Notes: generated by a model not told the origin, from the letters alone. Counted from the stretch's first letter, positions 8,959 to 18,686 are shown. The stretch: DNA of 57,436 bases from Clostridium bowmanii (GCF_018861315.1 NZ_JAHLDL010000030.1:1-57436); one strand, 5' to 3'. Numbers and translations: made by a program.

Positions 8959-9036
8959 AACTGTGACTTGGGAAAAATAGTATAACGATTAGTTGGAATT
9001 TAGAATGAGCATCAGTATGTTATTGGTGCTTATTTT
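8959..9036. repeat. intergenic stem-loop repeat, copy c
   Basis: It shares AACTGTGACTTGGGAAAAAT and ATTTAGAATGAGCATCAGT with copy b, while the loop part is shorter. The hairpin arms AGCATCAGT and ATTGGTGCT and the following T run are kept. Confidence 0.7.
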
Positions 9037-9207
9037 GCATAGGGTAAGACCTTAAAATGTAAGCAAAAGGGTCCATCCGTTACATTCTAACACCTTGGAG
9101 GTCTAGAAAATTAAATATAGCCTTATTTTTAAGTATTTTAGTTTTAAATGTTATTATATATGGTAAAATAATAGATATATATAACTTAGAAAGGGTGATC
9201 AAATATT

Positions 9208-9642
9208 ATGGGAATACTAGATAAATATGATGAATCGATAAAATTAACATATAATTATGCATATAGAATGTTAGTTCATTTAAAGAATATCACAGATAAT
9301 TTTAATAATATAAAAACCCCGGATGATATAACCATGGAAGTATATAGAGATTCAATTATTAAAAAGTATGAAACACTAGAAGACTTAACTTGGAAGTTAC
9401 TTTCTAAGATATTTAAATCATCTGGTTTAGAGATAAATAATCCAAGAGGGTGTTATAAACAAGCATTCAAGGAAGGATTAATTAATGATATAGAAATTTG
9501 GAACGATATTCTATTATCAAGAAATTCTACATCTCATATTTATGATGAGCAAGATTATGAAGAAATTAAAAATAAGATAATTAGTGATTATACAGGTGCG
9601 ATAGAAGATCTATTAAGTAACCTTTCAAAAGTGGTAATATGA
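9208..9642 (+). CDS. hepT: HepT-like HEPN toxin
   Basis: 144 residues of all-helical HEPN fold. The RNase-type motif R-x4-H-x-Y is intact as RNSTSHIY (Arg105, His110, Tyr112), and the helix RDSIIKKYETLEDLTWKLL is typical of the nucleotidyltransferase substrate-binding family (HI0074). Known HepT proteins cleave RNA and are silenced when the partner MntA adds AMP units to the motif tyrosine. The partner gene follows after 1 nt. Both proteins keep their key residues, so this pair looks working. Confidence 0.85.
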   Translation: MGILDKYDESIKLTYNYAYRMLVHLKNITDNFNNIKTPDDITMEVYRDSIIKKYETLEDLTWKLLSKIFKSSGLEINNPRGCYKQAFKEGLINDIEIWNDILLSRNSTSHIYDEQDYEEIKNKIISDYTGAIEDLLSNLSKVVI

Positions 9643-9643
9643 T

Positions 9644-9946
9644 ATGTATGGAATAGATAAAAAAGTATATAAAAGCTTGATTAATTATTTCCTGAATAAT
9701 AATAATATAGAGAAAGTAATAATATTTGGGTCAAGAGCAAAAGGAACAGAAAATATAAATTCAGATATAGACTTATGTGTAAGTTATATAGGTAAAAGCA
9801 AAGGGACTATTGTAGAGGAAATTAATGATGTAATAGGAATATATTCTTGTGATATTGTTTTTCTAAATTCATTAAATGAAAATATAGAAAAACAAATTGC
9901 TAGGGATGGGATTGAAATTTATTCTAAAGTTAGTAGAGAATTTTAA
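9644..9946 (+). CDS. mntA: MntA-like minimal nucleotidyltransferase antitoxin
   Basis: 100 residues. The polymerase-beta type motif G-S-x10-D-x-D is complete (GSRAKG at 29-34, DID at 41-43). MntA antitoxins AMPylate the HEPN toxin. It is encoded directly behind hepT, the usual order for this pair, and was very likely gained with it as a unit. Confidence 0.85.
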   Translation: MYGIDKKVYKSLINYFLNNNNIEKVIIFGSRAKGTENINSDIDLCVSYIGKSKGTIVEEINDVIGIYSCDIVFLNSLNENIEKQIARDGIEIYSKVSREF

Positions 9947-10294
9947 ATTATTTTAATTCAACTTAACACATTAATTTATTGCCATTATTTTTATTTATAT
10001 CTATCTTGAAAAATTAGCCCCTGGAACATAAGGTACATTTAAATTATGATCCTTGTTATTTAGCAATTGTGCTTTTATAATTGCAAGTTCTGTATGATAT
10101 TGTCCGGAGGATATTAAGGACAAGGTAATAAAGGTAGATTAGAAAAAATAGATAGTTTCATTAGAACTTAGTTAGCCACACCTTGGAAAAAGAATAAAAG
10201 CAAGTTCAGTCATCCTTCCTTCACAATGCTACCTGCTATCTGGGTGGTTTTGTCGAAAGATAATGATTAACAAAGATCTAAATTTCAATTAATC
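9947..10294. other. gene-free stretch with repeat pieces
   Basis: No credible ORF. It contains AGCCACACCTTGGAAAAAGA (10172-10191), found again near 21939, a block AAGCAAGTTCAGTCATCCTT that returns near 18353, and copy 2 of the dispersed repeat. The rest shows nothing recognisable. Confidence 0.6.
10225..10266. repeat. dispersed repeat, copy 2
   Basis: AATGCTACCTGCTATCTGGG with TGGTTTTGTCGAAAGATAAT following. It lies 30 bp before the duplicated leader R1, and copy 3 lies similarly before leader R3, so these were probably duplicated together. Confidence 0.75.
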
Positions 10295-10552
10295 CTTACA
10301 GAGAGGTTTTCAACGCCTAAAAAGGAAATGAAGCGGAAGCGTTGTGAAAATAGAACTTTTTATGTAAAGCTAGAGTAAAAGAAGTTAAGTTGGAAAATTT
10401 AAAGCTATAAAAAGAATAGAAAGTATTGAAATGTATTTCCAAATATACGAATACCTTAAATTATGCCCAAATTAAATCGATTAACTTGAATGAATTAAAA
10501 ACTACAGGAAAAATTATGCCTCCTTAATTATGGTATAATTACCATATGCTAA
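10295..10552 (+). promoter_or_regulatory. duplicated leader R1 before McrB-like copy A
   Basis: About 255 bp closely similar to 14725-14970 and 18436-18686. Shared landmarks are CTTACAGAG, AAGCGGAAGC, AGTATTGAAA, ATGCCCAAATTAAAT, ACTTGAATGAATTAAAAAC and a TATGGTATAAT box at the end. Here the box is part of a dyad, ATGGTA-TAAT-TACCAT. A hairpin in the middle (near 10430-10455) keeps pairing between copies. It looks like a transcribed, structured 5' region with its promoter near the right end. Confidence 0.65.
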
Positions 10553-10571
10553 AATAAAGTAGGTGTAATAA

Positions 10572-12675
10572 ATGGAGAAAAACAACATGGTTCATGGATT
10601 GAAATAACTAGAGAAAATGAGGACTTTTTAGTAAGAAAAACTACAGATAAGAGTACTTTTAAATATGGAACTACAATACCGCTTAGATATCATAAGATTT
10701 TTCTGGATAATTTATCAGATAAGCTAACTTTTGGGAAAAGCATAAAAGTAAAGTTATTTATAAACAACAAAGAGTTTCCAGCAGTAGTTTTATGGCCAAG
10801 TTCTAAAGGCCGATCTGGAATTACAGTACAGCTAAGATACAGTAATAAAGCATTACTTGAACTTTTAAAAGAAAAACTAGAAGTAAGCTATGATTACATT
10901 GTTCAATATGAAAAAGAAAATGATAAGAAACCTACGACAATTCCAGAGCAATATCAAGAATACATAGATTTCTATAAGGGTGATAAAATAGATACTTTTA
11001 TTCTTGATCTTATTTCCAAATCAAAGGGTAAACCAGAAGATGAGGAATTAGAGGATGAAGTGATATTAGAAGATGAGTTAGATAATGAATTTTCAACTAT
11101 ATATAATATTAATGAGGAAGTTACATATATTCATAACTACATAACAAGTAAGGGCTTTTATTATACAAAAGAATTAATCACTAATTTTTATCTTAGTTTA
11201 AAAACCAAACCTTTTGTTATTCTCTCAGGTATTTCAGGCACTGGGAAGAGTAAGATAGTAGAATTATTTGCTCAGGCAGTTGGTGCAAATAAGGATAATG
11301 AAAGATTTAAACTAGTACCTGTTAGACCGGATTGGTCAGATGCAACAGATCTACTTGGTTATAGAAATATAGAAAGTAAGTTTATTCCAGGTGTTATTCT
11401 TGAGGCTGCCTATGAAGCCATGAAGAACTTAGATAAACCTTATTTTCTTCGTCTTGATGAAATGAATTTGGCAAGAGTGGAGTATTATTTCAGCGATATT
11501 TTATCATGAAAATCCTAATATAAGAAATAAAGTTACACCAACAGGTAGAGGTGGCAATATCTTAAGTGGAATAATAAATTTCAGAGGAGATATTGGTTAC
11601 TCAGATCTTTATGTGAATATCAATGGAAAGCCTCACATGAAAATAATTATAGAAGTTCTACCAAGTAAAATTGAGTATAAAGAAGATTATGAAGCAATAC
11701 TAAGGGATGTTAACGAGGAGATATATAATCTAGCTTATGGATTTCTAAGTAGAACTTATCTGGAAACTGAGATAAATAATAAAAGAGCTAATAGCTATAC
11801 CGAGTTTTACAGCATATTAAACTATGTTTATGAGAGATTAATCAAAGCTATTAATATAGTATTATTAAAGCCTCATCATGAGCTGATAAAGGATAGCGGG
11901 GTATGTAAATATCAAAGCCTAAAGAATATAAGTATGGATACTATAAAAATAAAAAAACAGGAGCTTATGACAACTGTGTTTTTGGAGCTTTTGTATTATT
12001 TCCATTTAAAGATGAGTTGCAATATAAAAATCATAATTTTTACAAGAGCATAGAAGAAGTAAACATTGGTGGCATTCCATTTCTACCGAAGGCTACGGGG
12101 CTCATGGGAGAGTTTCTAGATAAGTTAATAAATGAATCTTCTTACTCTATATTTGAAAGATCACTTGATTCCTTAGGAAGAGAGGATTACATAAAAGATG
12201 AGTACTTTAAGGATAGAACAGTTCTTGTAGGATCTTTAAGAAATATATAACGGACATTCCAAGTGAATCTGAAGAGGATTATTATATTTTTAAAATTGAA
12301 GAATGGAAGAAGCTAGATAGAAAGATAGAAGTAAAAGGCTATCAGGTGGTAAGGGTGATGTACACTGCGGAGTATTTACTTAATAATGCTGAAATAGTTA
12401 CGGAGCTTTGTATTAAATCTAAAGAAGAATATAGATTATGGCAGGAGCTTAAGAGGATAAGTTCTACGACTGAAACGGAAACTTCGAAGGATATAAATAA
12501 GGATAGCGAGATTAAGGGGTTTTCTATAGAAGGAATGAGGATAGGTATAAGTGATAGGGAAATTCATGTAGAGTGCAATGGGAATTTGTATGATTTTAGT
12601 GTGGTGGAATTTAATAGAAGGCCTAGAGGGGTAATGGAGAGGATAATTAATATTGGGAAGGATGGGCCCAGTTAA
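10572..12675 (+). pseudogene. decayed McrB/DUF2357 restriction locus, copy A
   Basis: An ATG at 10572 behind AGGTG starts MEK, then loses frame within a run of five A residues; one more A would give M-E-K-K-Q-H-G-S-W-I and an open frame to 11509. That frame holds an N-terminal recognition-like domain and an AAA+ domain with Walker A GISGTGKS and Walker B FLRLDEMNLARVEYYFSDIL, the McrB signature. After a break comes DUF2357 sequence (11520-11940, FRGDIGYSDLYVN, LPSKIEYKEDYEAILRD), a deletion that removes the nuclease core, then C-terminal pieces up to 12675 in shifted frames. Intact systems of this sort are NTP-dependent McrBC-like nucleases that cut modified or foreign DNA. Copy A cannot make either protein. 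Confidence 0.8.
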
Positions 12676-12814
12676 TTAGTATGTTTTTCTAAAATTGTTT
12701 ATCAATATCTACATAGATATATATGAGCATATTCTAGTTTTTAAAATCAGTAGTTGATCCATATATATTTTTATGATAAGATCGGATCAATTATTTAAAG
12801 ACAAGGAGAATAGT

Positions 12815-13456
12815 ATGGATAATTATATATTTCTAACCGATGAAGGATACACATTTATGCCGAATTCAGAATCAGATGTACCAAATATAGAAAACTTACA
12901 GGTTATTGGGATATCTAATGGAGAAAATGAAAAAGAGGCATTTTATGATTTAATGAGTCAAAGTGAGAATTTGATGGAAACATCATTTGATAAGATTTTT
13001 TGTTATAAGCTATCTAATAATTATAAGGAATCCTATTTAGAATTTAGTATAAAAGATGATTATGATATTAAGCTGTATAAACATAAAGAAACTAATAGGT
13101 TAATAGATAAAATAAAAGAAGATATGGATTTAGATATAACTGAAAGTCATATGGTATTAAATGCTATTTTTAATATGGTGAATAATAAATTTTCCATAGC
13201 TTACGATATTATTATGAATGAGTGCCATTGTAATTATTATTTATATGTTAATAACTACTATGAGCTTTCGTGTAGTCTTTGTGATGATGAGGGATTGTGG
13301 GACAATAAAGCTTATTGTGAAAGCTTAGATAAATTTTTATTAAAAGAACATAATGAGAGTGAATTAATGGAAAGGTTTAAGAAGAAAGGATGGTTTATTG
13401 AAAATGGATTTGCTATATGTTTAGATGAGGATGTCATCATTGAAATTTATATGTAA
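12815..13456 (+). CDS. hypothetical protein
   Basis: 213 residues from the ATG at 12815, six bases after AAGGAG; an upstream in-frame ATG (12773) has no ribosome site. The protein is acidic and soluble, starts MDNYIFLTDEGYTFMPNSES, and has a late Cys/Trp-rich part (SCSLCDDEGLWDNKAYCESL). The opening resembles small clostridial proteins that describe themselves only as hypothetical. It is a lone gene between two restriction-locus remnants. No family was recognised. Confidence 0.6.
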   Translation: MDNYIFLTDEGYTFMPNSESDVPNIENLQVIGISNGENEKEAFYDLMSQSENLMETSFDKIFCYKLSNNYKESYLEFSIKDDYDIKLYKHKETNRLIDKIKEDMDLDITESHMVLNAIFNMVNNKFSIAYDIIMNECHCNYYLYVNNYYELSCSLCDDEGLWDNKAYCESLDKFLLKEHNESELMERFKKKGWFIENGFAICLDEDVIIEIYM

Positions 13457-13681
13457 ATGTTCCAGTGGTTTTTTCGTCGTGAAGTTTAGAACTAACAATA
13501 TTTATAGAATATTTATTATAGTCTTTAGGTAAATAGTGCATAAGGTAAGAAAACAGGATATAATAAAGTTAGGTGGGAAACTAATTAATATTGTTAATAG
13601 ATGCAAAATAGATAAAGTAGATAAGCTATAATAAGACAATTGTAATTGTTTTAAATCTTATGAAATAAAGAAGGCGTTTTA

Positions 13682-14689
13682 ATGGAAAGTATAAACCAAT
13701 TTGTGCTCTACACAGGAGTAGATGGAGATGTGAAATTAAAGATGTTTCTTGAAGAAGAGACACTTTGGCTTTCACAGAAACTGATTGGAGAGCTATTTCA
13801 AGTTGAGCCGAATACCATTAATTACCATATAAAAGAGATTTTTAAAAGCAGCGAATTAGAGGAAATAGCAACTACTCGAAAATTTCGAGTAGTTCAAACA
13901 GAAGGAAGTAGAGACGTTTCGAGAGATGTCGTGTTCTATAACTTGGATATGATTATAGCAGTTGGCTATAGGGTGAATTCAAAGAGAGCTACTCAGTTTA
14001 GGATTTGGGCAACAAAGGTTTTAAAGGAGTATATTATTAAAGGGTTTGCCCTGGATGATGAAAGATTAAAACAAGGTGAGAGAGTCTTTGAAAATGACTA
14101 TTTCAAAGAACTTCTTGAAAGAATTCGCTCGATACGTGCAAGTGAGAGAAGAATATATCAGCAGATTACAGATATATTTGCTGAGTGCAGTATTGATTAT
14201 AATCCTAAATCGGAAGCTACCAAAGAGTTTTATGCAACAGTACAAAACAAATTTCATTATGCAATTACTGGTAAAACAGCAGCTGAAATCATTCATTCGA
14301 AAGCAAACAAGGATGAACTGCATATGGGATTGTTAACATGGAAAAATGCTCCAGAAGGGAGAGTTTTAACATCGGATGTTAAAGTTGCAAAGAACTATCT
14401 GACAGAATCAGAAATCAAAAGGTTGGAAAGAACCATCTCAGCATTTTTTGATTACATTGAAAATATTATTGAAAATAGAGAAACATTTACTATGGAAGAA
14501 TTTATAAACAGTGTGGTGAGATTTCTTGAATTCAATGAGTATAAGATTCTCAAAGATAAGGGTAAAATTTCTAAAACTGAAGCTGATGAAAAAGCTTTGA
14601 ATGAATATAAAGAGTATAATAAAACGCAGCTAATACAATCGGATTTTGATAAGCATATTAAGAAGTACCTCAATTCTCGAAGCAATTAG
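13682..14689 (+). CDS. RhuM-family protein
   Basis: 335 residues, near full family length. The order of blocks is typical of RhuM: LWLSQKLIGELFQVEPNTIN near the start (helix-turn-helix-like), YNLDMIIAVGYRVNSKRATQ at about 95-110, and a C-terminal Fic-like/helical part with ITGKTAAEIIHSKANK. RhuM proteins are common in defence and pathogenicity islands; the molecular role is unknown. A near-perfect palindrome in the coding sequence (13870-13894, ACTACTCGAAA/TTTCGAGTAGT) falls where relatives vary. The gene is intact. Confidence 0.85.
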   Translation: MESINQFVLYTGVDGDVKLKMFLEEETLWLSQKLIGELFQVEPNTINYHIKEIFKSSELEEIATTRKFRVVQTEGSRDVSRDVVFYNLDMIIAVGYRVNSKRATQFRIWATKVLKEYIIKGFALDDERLKQGERVFENDYFKELLERIRSIRASERRIYQQITDIFAECSIDYNPKSEATKEFYATVQNKFHYAITGKTAAEIIHSKANKDELHMGLLTWKNAPEGRVLTSDVKVAKNYLTESEIKRLERTISAFFDYIENIIENRETFTMEEFINSVVRFLEFNEYKILKDKGKISKTEADEKALNEYKEYNKTQLIQSDFDKHIKKYLNSRSN

Positions 14690-14724
14690 CAAGGAAACCT
14701 GTTGGTGGTACGCAAATGACAAAT

Positions 14725-14970
14725 CTTACAGAGCGGTTTTCAAGGCCTAAAAAGGAACTGAAGCGGAAGCACTGCAAAACTAGACCTTTTTAAGTAAAGT
14801 TAGAGTAGAAGAAGTTGAGTTGGAAGATTTAAAGCTATGAAAAAAATATATAGTATTGAAAGGGATTTCTAAATAGGGGAATCCTTTAAATCATGCCCAA
14901 ATTAAATAGATTAACTTGAATGAATTAAAAACCTTAGAAAACATTATACCTCCTTAGTTATGGTATAATA
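14725..14970 (+). promoter_or_regulatory. duplicated leader R2 (orphan)
   Basis: It matches R1 and R3 along its whole length and ends in TTATGGTATAATA, but no McrB-like gene follows. A DUF1670 fragment and an IS231-like element stand in its place, so the restriction gene was deleted or never copied. The hairpin arms GGGATT/AATCCT keep pairing by a G-T pair. Confidence 0.65.
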
Positions 14971-15042
14971 CTATTAGGTCAGGTGACCCCTGGTAAGATA
15001 TAATGAAATTAGCGAAAAGCTAATGAATTGGAGGGTTACCGG

Positions 15043-15539
15043 ATGGGAATAATGGCAGCAGAAAGAATGGAAGTAAAGAACCTCTACCAAGGGCTAATGA
15101 ATGAATTACTCGAAGAGTATGGTTAAGCCCAATAGAAGCGAAGGCTTTAGTTAAGCGGGTCGCACAGTTTAAAGAAGATCAACAAAGCGGAGCTAGGGAT
15201 AACGGACAGATAGTTAAGCAAGTGGTTGCATTTGGTGAACCAGCAGGTAAAAGAATAAGAGACTGCAAGCTTGTTCCAGTGAATTTAACAATGTATTTTA
15301 ATGGTGAAGAAAAGCTGGAGAAAGAAAAAGGACTGAGCCATTTAAAAAAGATTAAAGTGCATCAGTTGGCTTGGAAAGCTTATCAACAAGGTGGATTATT
15401 AAGTTATGAAGATATAGAAAGTATATTTGGGATAAGTACAAGTACAATAAAGAGATATGTAAAACAGTATAAAGAAAAAGATATAGTTGTTCCGACCAGG
15501 GGTCAAATTGAGGACATTGGACCGGGGATAACTCCATAG
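15043..15539 (+). pseudogene. DUF1670 gene fragment, frameshifted and 3'-truncated
   Basis: It starts MGIMAAERMEVKNLYQGLMN behind GGAGGG, loses frame after EEYG at about 15122 (a missing T in GGTTAAGC), then resumes SPIEAKALVKRVAQ in the next frame through a helix-turn-helix (ESIFGISTSTIKRYVKQYKE) to PTRGQIEDIGPG. Family members continue with further helix-turn-helix units. Here the frame is cut where the IS231-like element begins (15535). DUF1670 proteins are DNA-binding and linked to mobile elements. An 11-bp inverted pair, TGACCCCTGGT at 14984 and its complement at 15495, flanks most of it. Confidence 0.7.
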
Positions 15540-15729
15540 CCATCAACCTTATAACTCAATAATCTACCAAATAATAAAAATGCTTATTTAAGCCCAAATT
15601 GGTATTACTTGTTGATAATTCTTTTTAGTTATAAGCGCTAATCGTAGATTTTGGCTGTTTTAAGCTAAACTTAACAGACCTTCATGAATAAATGTAAAAT
15701 TGTTTAAAATGAGTATTTATACCCCAGTA

Positions 15730-17162
15730 TTAAACTGTCATTTTTAACAATACACTTTCGGTCATTTTAGTGGTTTTCAGAATTTTAATAGCTGCTTTTT
15801 TCTGATTTTTCTTAGATTTAATACCATATCGTTGAATGGACCTCGATATGCGTTGAAATATTTCATATAAAATTAATTTGCTTTTAAAAATGTTTTTGTA
15901 TAGTTCATAAAAATATTGCTTAACAATTCCAAAGGACTTTATTTCACTTAATTCTTTACCTGTTGTAGAATAAGTAATTTTACGTACTGTAAAAACTATG
16001 GTTGAAGTGAGTAATAACATTATTAATCTACCATAAATAAAACATTGAATTCTTTCTAAACCTGCTTTTTTTACCTCATGAATTTTAAAAAGAGATTTCC
16101 ATATTTTAAACATTATTTCCACCTGCCACCGCAGGGTGTACAGCAGATGTACTTGTTCCATAGATATCATTTCACAAGGTACATTAGTTATGTAACAATT
16201 AAATTCAAGCCACCATTTGTTTTGTTCAAGACCTTTTATTTTACATCTATCTTTCATTTTTTTATTATTAATTTCTTTTTTTCTCTTGCATTCTTCTGTT
16301 AATTTAGTTAAAATTAATCTACATTTGGTACTATTTTTAAGGGTATTTCCTATGTGGATGTTATTGAACTCTAAGGTTTCGCCTTCTGATAAAGGCTCTG
16401 CGAGTGATTTAAGATCTACGTAGGAGTACCTTTTTCTTATTGTAACTTTTCCTTTAAATCCATATTCAATGATTTCCTCTTCTTTATAAAGATTAGTATT
16501 AACTTTAAGTCTAGAAATATAGAAAGCTTCCTTTTCTTCAATAAGTTTTAAATCAGCAGTTTTAAAATATCCTGAATTTTTTAAAGACAAATCACCTTTT
16601 TCAATAGTGCTTTGAAGTGTTGAAAGGTATGTAGCATCTGAAACTGAGCCAGCTCCGAGCTCGAAATGAATAAATTCACCAGTCAATAAATCATACTGTA
16701 ATTGAATTTTACAGATGATTTTATACCACACCCCTTATATTTATCCGCATGCTTATCATCTAATTTAAATCCCGTTGAATCAACTATTGTTATCCTATTA
16801 AAACAACTTTTTAATAAAGACTCATTACTTCTTAAAACTTCATTTTGTATATTTAACATATCATGAAAAACTTTCTTAAGAAAATTCACAGCTTCCTTGT
16901 TAAATCTTTTACTTAATGCTTGAGGTGAAATTGATATCTTTTCATTAGCTTCTAATTTTGCACACAAATCCGATAAAGATGAAGAACATAAATCTTCGCC
17001 TAAAAAGGTGCATAGGTTTAAAAAACTTTTAGCAGAAACCTTTCCTTTTCTTCTTATAAACAAATTTTTTTCAGCCATTTTTTCAATCTTACTAATGTTG
17101 TACAACTCTCCCAAGCCATGAATTATTCGTTTTATTTTTTCCCTATTCATCGTAAATAACAT
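15730..17162 (-). pseudogene. IS4-family transposase, frameshifted
   Basis: The N-terminal 159 codons (17162 to 16683) and C-terminal 333 codons (16731 to 15730) overlap in different frames. Joined, they give about 475 residues, the usual IS231-type length. DDE residues are visible: TIVDSTGF, GAGSVSDATYL, and the Y-R-E-K signature in LYTLRWQVEIMFKIWKS. The shift falls just before KIQLQYDLLTGEF. One indel would explain it; programmed frameshifting is less likely since no slippery heptamer was spotted. Confidence 0.8.
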
Positions 17163-17244
17163 CCTTTCGCTTAGCTTTATATATAATTACATAAAAATTA
17201 TATATACACTAATTATATATTATTTAACAATAAATCAAAAAAAC

Positions 17245-17289
17245 AAAAGGTGTATTTTATCCCATAATTAGGTATAAAACGCACCTTTT
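17245..17289 (-). terminator. hairpin upstream of the transposase
   Basis: AAAAGGTGTATTTTAT pairs with ATAAAACGCACCTTTT (two G-T pairs) inside the element, on the promoter side of the transposase gene. It could block transcription entering the element from outside, as is known for several IS elements. Confidence 0.6.
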
Positions 17290-17448
17290 ATTAAAATAAA
17301 TATTAATATTTTAAGTCATAACTTTTAACCTGCTTTTGCTCATATTTACAAGAGGTTTAATTAAAAAAATCACTACTTACATTTTATGGTTCTGTTAGGT
17401 TGATGGCTATGCTATGACTTCGGGGGACGTTACAATAGCTGGAAGTTA

Positions 17449-17688
17449 TTGTTTGCTAATTTTCAAAGAGAGATGATGATTAAATTCAATTTTGAAATTA
17501 GAGCAAAGTTAGGGTGGATTTTAAGGCAAAACATTAAATTCGAATTCTCTTATTTTTCTATGTTTGAATTAGAGAAAAATGAGATAATTATTAAATACGA
17601 ATATGACGATAGAGATTTTAACTTCAGCTTGAATTTACCTAAGAAAACAACACAAATAACATATGAGGGATTAAATTACTACAGTTAA
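17449..17688 (+). CDS. possible fragment, hypothetical
   Basis: 79 codons from a TTG with no good ribosome site. The sequence, for example LEKNEIIIKYEYDDRDFNFS, alternates as in a beta-rich domain. It begins directly beside the IS231-like element and may be the end of a gene cut by it. No family was recognised; it may not be expressed. Confidence 0.25.
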   Translation: MFANFQREMMIKFNFEIRAKLGWILRQNIKFEFSYFSMFELEKNEIIIKYEYDDRDFNFSLNLPKKTTQITYEGLNYYS

Positions 17689-17837
17689 AAAGAAAAGGAA
17701 GATGATTACCCTTATACTAAAGAACTTGAATTTATATCATGAGGTGATATTAATTCTTCCTTAAAGTGGCATTAAGAGTTTTATTACAAGACAACACGAT
17801 AAAAGTAGTAAGTAACAATATATAAGGAGTGGTATAA

Positions 17838-18278
17838 GTGAATTATTGGTGGATTAATGCAGACCCAGAACGGGAAGAAAAAGATGGAGGTCCTCGGAGT
17901 TGGACTACCAGTGTTGCTGTAGGTCAGGTTGAGCAATGGAATGCTGAAAGATATGACCAAGATGACGAAAGAGAAGGGTTACGACCTAATTTTGATGCTA
18001 TAAAAAAAGATGATTTAATTCTCGGATACAATATTAATACAGAAAAGAAGATTGTAGCTAAAGGAATAGTTACAAACGGACAGCATCGTGTAAATGGTAG
18101 AAGGGTAATTGACATTAAGAAGACTGAAGATGCAGTGCACCCTGTAAGTCTACATGATTTAATCGATATTCCTGAGCTTTGTAAGTTTACTAAATCTAGA
18201 GCTTTGCTTGGAACGATTAAAGCTTTACACCCAACTCAATATAAAATGTTAGTCGAAATGATGGATAAAGAGGAGTAA
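17838..18278 (+). CDS. EVE-domain protein
   Basis: 146 residues, GTG start behind AAGGAGTGG. MNYWWINADPEREEKDGGPR is a typical EVE-domain opening; the aromatic cage residues Trp4 and Trp5 and the following GQVEQWNAERYDQ fit the PUA-like fold that reads modified bases such as 5-methylcytosine. EVE domains are often fused to McrB-type enzymes. Here one stands alone between decayed McrB/DUF2357 copies A and B, so it may be a surviving recognition part of a defence system against modified phage DNA. The gene is intact. Confidence 0.7.
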   Translation: MNYWWINADPEREEKDGGPRSWTTSVAVGQVEQWNAERYDQDDEREGLRPNFDAIKKDDLILGYNINTEKKIVAKGIVTNGQHRVNGRRVIDIKKTEDAVHPVSLHDLIDIPELCKFTKSRALLGTIKALHPTQYKMLVEMMDKEE

Positions 18279-18374
18279 TTTAAGGGGATTAAATGATTTC
18301 AATCCACAACAATAGCAACATTGGAAGCAAGCTCCTTCGGAAAATACCCGGAGCAAGTTCAGTCATACCTTCTT

Positions 18375-18412
18375 CACAATGAAACCAGCTATCAGGGTGT
18401 TTATGTCGATTA
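18375..18412. repeat. dispersed repeat, copy 3 (diverged)
   Basis: CACAATGAAACCAGCTATCA with GGGTGTTTATGTCGAT following. It differs from the other copies at several positions, but the flank on its left (AGTTCAGTCATACCTTCTTC) is shared with copy 2. Confidence 0.6.
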
Positions 18413-18435
18413 GCAAAGATCTAACTTTTAGCTAA

Positions 18436-18686
18436 TCTTTACAGAGCTATCTTCAACACCTAAAATGGACTGAAACGGAAGCATTGCGAAAATAGAACTT
18501 TCTATGTGAATTTAGAATAGAAGAAGTTGCGTTTGAAAATTAAAAACATGAAAAGAATAGAAAGTATTGAAAGGGATTTCTAAATATGGGAATCCCTTAA
18601 AACATGCCCAAATTAAATGGATTAGCTTGAATGAATTAAAAACCACAACAAAGATTATTCTTAATTACGGTATAATTAACATATGT
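18436..18686 (+). promoter_or_regulatory. duplicated leader R3 before McrB-like copy B
   Basis: Third copy of the 250-bp leader. The mid hairpin is AAGGGATT with AATCCCTT (near 18567-18596); in R1 the same arms read AATGTATT and AATACCTT, so one G-C pair has become T-A while pairing is kept. It ends in TTACGGTATAATTAACATAT. Confidence 0.65.

Larger units (their letters stand above)
15535..17411 (-). mobile_element. IS4-family (IS231-like) insertion sequence
   Basis: A 15-bp perfect inverted pair, CATAGCCATCAACCT at 15535-15549 and its complement at 17397-17411, bounds a minus-strand IS4-type transposase. This end resembles the known IS231 end (CATnCCCATCAACTTAAG). No target duplication is seen: the left flank is GGGATAACTC and the right flank CTATGACTTC. 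The element cuts the DUF1670 frame on its left, but the right flank does not continue that gene, so a deletion or recombination followed insertion. Confidence 0.75.

Noticed and set aside
14984-15505. A small transposon bounded by TGACCCCTGGT inverted repeats
   Set aside because: The right copy lies in the DUF1670 coding sequence at a conserved motif (PTRGQ), so the 11-bp match may be chance; no target duplication was seen.
16078-16423. Plus-strand ORFs over the transposase, rich in Phe
   Set aside because: Antisense shadows of an A/T-rich minus-strand gene.
15730-17162. Programmed frameshift in the IS4-type transposase
   Set aside because: IS4-family enzymes are usually made from one frame and no slippery site was seen; a simple indel is more likely.
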